A stretch of 64,000 nt of DNA from CADEED01 sp963711635 (lineage in GTDB: Bacteria > Pseudomonadota > Gammaproteobacteria > Steroidobacterales > Steroidobacteraceae): positions 868,001-932,000 of the forward strand of contig CAVQEZ010000005.1 in assembly GCA_963711635.1 (NCBI GenBank). Reading direction: 5' to 3'. The position numbers and the translations under genes were made by a program. Numbering within the stretch: position 1 is the first letter of the stretch; every line of letters starts with the position of its first letter. Below the pieces are notes generated by a model, which had not been told where the DNA came from, made no database searches, and saw only the letters and a list, made by a program, of their open reading frames with translations. Below, piece after piece: positions 62,282 to 64,000 of this stretch.

Positions 62282-62851
62282 ATGACGGCCGGGGAATTCG
62301 ATTTCAACAGAATGGTGCGTGCGCCGTCGGCGCCGGGGGCCGCTTTGCCGCCCGCTCCGGCCGGTCGCGCCGAGAATCACGTGCGCGTGATCGGCTCGCT
62401 CGAGGAAATGCGCGCCGCGGTCGACGCCGTGGCCGCCAGCGCGCAGCGCCTCATGTCTATCTACACTCCCGACCTCGAGCCCGACCTGTACGACCAGAAC
62501 GGCTTCCTCGAGATCGTCAAACGCTTCGTGCTGGCACGCCGTTTCGCCAAGGTGCGCGTGCTGTTGTCGGACTCCGGGCGGCTGCTGCGCGACAACAACC
62601 GCTTCATCGCCATGGGACGTCGTCTCACGAGCTGCATCGACATCCGGCCCGCCGTCGGCGACGCGAAGCAGCGCGCGTACGCTTATCTGATCGCCGACGA
62701 TCGCGCCATCGTCTACCGTGTGCATCCGGATCGCTGGGACGGTGTGGCGGACCTCAACAATCCGCCGATCGCGCGCCAGTATCTCGACGAATTCGACGAG
62801 ATCTGGCAAGCCAGCGCCACCGACGAGCTCTCCCGCCGCGCCACACGTTGA
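62282..62851 (+). CDS. Conserved hypothetical protein, possible PLD-like fold
   Basis: 189 residues from the ATG at 62,282. After a Pro/Ala-rich start the core reads VRVIGSLEEMRAAVDAVAAS, AQRLMSIYTPDLEPDLYDQN, RFAKVRVLLSDSGRLLRDNN and AYAYLIADDRAIVYRVHPDR. The pattern of a strand, 'D' loops and a final basic helix resembles half of a phospholipase D-like domain but lacks the HxK motif. It is likely non-catalytic and may match the DUF7931 group. Function is unknown. It lies 10 bases upstream of nudJ and 213 bases after purB; that gap shows no other feature. Confidence 0.65.
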   Translation: MTAGEFDFNRMVRAPSAPGAALPPAPAGRAENHVRVIGSLEEMRAAVDAVAASAQRLMSIYTPDLEPDLYDQNGFLEIVKRFVLARRFAKVRVLLSDSGRLLRDNNRFIAMGRRLTSCIDIRPAVGDAKQRAYAYLIADDRAIVYRVHPDRWDGVADLNNPPIARQYLDEFDEIWQASATDELSRRATR

Positions 62852-62861
62852 GGCCGATTCG

Positions 62862-63347
62862 ATGCGCTGGAATCCCGATGTCACCGTTGCCGCGGTCGTG
62901 ATGCGCGATGGCCGCTTTCTGGTGGTCGAGGAACGCATCGCCGGACGCCTGGTGTTGAATCAGCCCGCCGGCCATCTCGAAGAACACGAAACCCTGCTCG
63001 AAGCCGTGATTCGCGAAACCCGCGAAGAGACTGCCTGGCGCTTCGAGCCCCGGGCGCTGGTCGGGACCTACCTGTGGCGCAACCCGGTCGACGGCCGCGG
63101 TTTCCTGCGCTTTGCGTTTCACGGTGAGGTCGACGATCACCGCGCCCACCAGCCACTCGACAAGGGCATCGTGCGATCCCTGTGGCTGTCGCCGGCCGAG
63201 TTGCACGCGCAGCCGGCGCGACTGCGCTCGCCGCTGGTCATGCGCTGCATCGACGACTTCCTGCTCGGCAAGCGCCAGCCGCTGGATTCAGTGGCCTGCC
63301 TGGATCTCGAAACGGCCCTGACAGTTCCCTCGGTGGTCAACCTCTAG
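62862..63347 (+). CDS. nudJ: Nudix hydrolase, NudJ-like phosphatase
   Basis: 161 residues from the ATG at 62,862, which is more plausible than the longer frame upstream. It starts RWNPDVTVAAVVMRDGRFLV and carries the Nudix box GHLEEHETLLEAVIRETREE then TAW (GX5EX7REUXEEXGU, with the last Gly replaced). The position directly before mnmA is the same as nudJ-mnmA in E. coli. NudJ acts on thiamine pyrophosphate and nucleoside di- and triphosphates. Confidence 0.88.
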   Translation: MRWNPDVTVAAVVMRDGRFLVVEERIAGRLVLNQPAGHLEEHETLLEAVIRETREETAWRFEPRALVGTYLWRNPVDGRGFLRFAFHGEVDDHRAHQPLDKGIVRSLWLSPAELHAQPARLRSPLVMRCIDDFLLGKRQPLDSVACLDLETALTVPSVVNL

Positions 63348-63384
63348 CAGGCTGGAAAAGGCGCCGCGGCGTACAATTCGCGCC

Positions 63385-64000
63385 GTGAATTCGAGTTCTC
63401 CTGGCGAAAGAATCGTCGTCGGCATGTCCGGCGGAGTCGACTCCGCGGTGGCTGCGCTGCTGCTGAGGCGCGCCGGCTTCGACGTCCATGGGCTCTACAT
63501 GAGCAACTGGGACGACGACGATGACTACTGCACCGGCGCCCAGGATTTCCAGGACGCGCGCGCCACCGCGGCCGAGCTCGGCATTCCGCTGCATCGCGTG
63601 AGTTTCGCCGCGGCCTATCGCGCGCGGGTGTTCGAATATTTCCTCACCGAGTACCGCGCCGGCCGCACGCCGAATCCCGACGTGCTTTGCAACCGCGAGA
63701 TCAAGTTTGGCCTGTGCCTCGACTACGCGACCCGGCTGGGCGCGCGGCGTTTTGCCACTGGTCACTATGCGCGGCTCGTGCAGGGCCCGGACGGCCCGCA
63801 ACTCCTCAAGGCCGTCGATGCCGACAAGGACCAGTCCTATTTTCTGCACGCCGTCGATGCAGAGCACTTCGAGCGCGTGCTGTTCCCGCTCGGCGAGTTG
63901 CGCAAGCCCGAAGTGCGCGCGCTGGCGCGCGAGTCCGGACTGCCGGTCTTCGACAAGCCCGACAGCACCGGCATCTGCTTCATCGGCGAGCGGCCGTTCC
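63385..64000 (+). CDS. mnmA: tRNA 2-thiouridylase MnmA, truncated by window end
   Basis: The first 205 codons from the GTG at 63,385. The PP-loop is IVVGMSGGVDSAVAALLLRR. Further MnmA marks are VHGLYMSNWDDDDDYCTGAQ, the catalytic Cys in NPDVLCNREIKFG, TGHYARLVQGPDGPQLL, DKDQSYFLHAVDAEHFERVL and the second Cys region DSTGICFIGERPF. It thiolates U34 of tRNA-Lys, -Glu and -Gln using sulfur from IscS via TusE. An ATG 13 codons downstream is too far into the PP-loop to be the start. Confidence 0.95.
   Translation, partial: MNSSSPGERIVVGMSGGVDSAVAALLLRRAGFDVHGLYMSNWDDDDDYCTGAQDFQDARATAAELGIPLHRVSFAAAYRARVFEYFLTEYRAGRTPNPDVLCNREIKFGLCLDYATRLGARRFATGHYARLVQGPDGPQLLKAVDADKDQSYFLHAVDAEHFERVLFPLGELRKPEVRALARESGLPVFDKPDSTGICFIGERPF

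Overview
The window is a GC-rich chromosomal segment from a gammaproteobacterium. Several things point there: a System I cytochrome c maturation operon in the order ccmABCDEFGHI, the enterobacterial-style arrangement uvrC-pgsA-tRNA-Gly-tRNA-Cys-tRNA-Leu, a nudJ-mnmA pair, class II DAHP synthase, and a PepSY/PhoP/PhoQ-like cluster. The mix resembles the Lysobacter/Xanthomonadales-Steroidobacter part of the class, but no marker read by eye fixes a genus.

Positions 1-10,800 are mostly accessory and mostly on the minus strand: a partial cyclic-nucleotide-binding protein, a FadJ-like beta-oxidation enzyme, an EEP-family nuclease/phosphatase, a lone TIR-like protein (plus strand), a secreted S8 protease with a GlyGly-CTERM-like tail, a two-propeller GH43 enzyme, DUF3597 and DUF1444 proteins, and a probable immunity protein. 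Positions 10,806-26,503 are one enormous RHS/YD-repeat gene (about 5,230 codons once two +1 frameshifts are closed). It has two YD blocks separated by an array of beta-sandwich-like modules, then a LysM domain, a glycine/alanine-rich hydrophobic region and a C-terminal domain with a PD-(D/E)XK nuclease signature. The immunity candidate starts 13 bases downstream.

Positions 26,600-38,200 hold an SMP-30 lactonase and a ThuA-like protein (plus strand), then a minus-strand run: aldo/keto reductase, VOC protein with a histone-like tail, a membrane-anchored unknown, thiolase and a FadB/FadJ-like enzyme, MATE exporter, nucleotide-exchange transporter and MaoC hydratase. Positions 38,200-45,220 are the ccm operon, beginning 14 bases after a three-tRNA cluster. 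Positions 45,259-51,695 continue on the minus strand with a LOG-family gene, pgsA, uvrC, a family 5 uracil-DNA glycosylase, NADP-isocitrate dehydrogenase and DAHP synthase. A divergent plus-strand pair (lysine 6-dehydrogenase-like and ALDH7-like aldehyde dehydrogenase) suggests lysine breakdown to aminoadipate. A REP-like palindrome pair separates it from a PhoQ/PhoP/PepSY operon. The last 7 kb hold a glycine-zipper protein, the tightly overlapping fumC-nudL-mazG genes, divergent purB, a small PLD-like protein, nudJ and the start of mnmA.

An important caveat: about 18 genes, many of them housekeeping, contain frameshifts, nearly all explained by one extra base and heavily concentrated between about 42 and 56 kb. 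I treat these as probable sequence errors and give coordinates for the whole intended gene.
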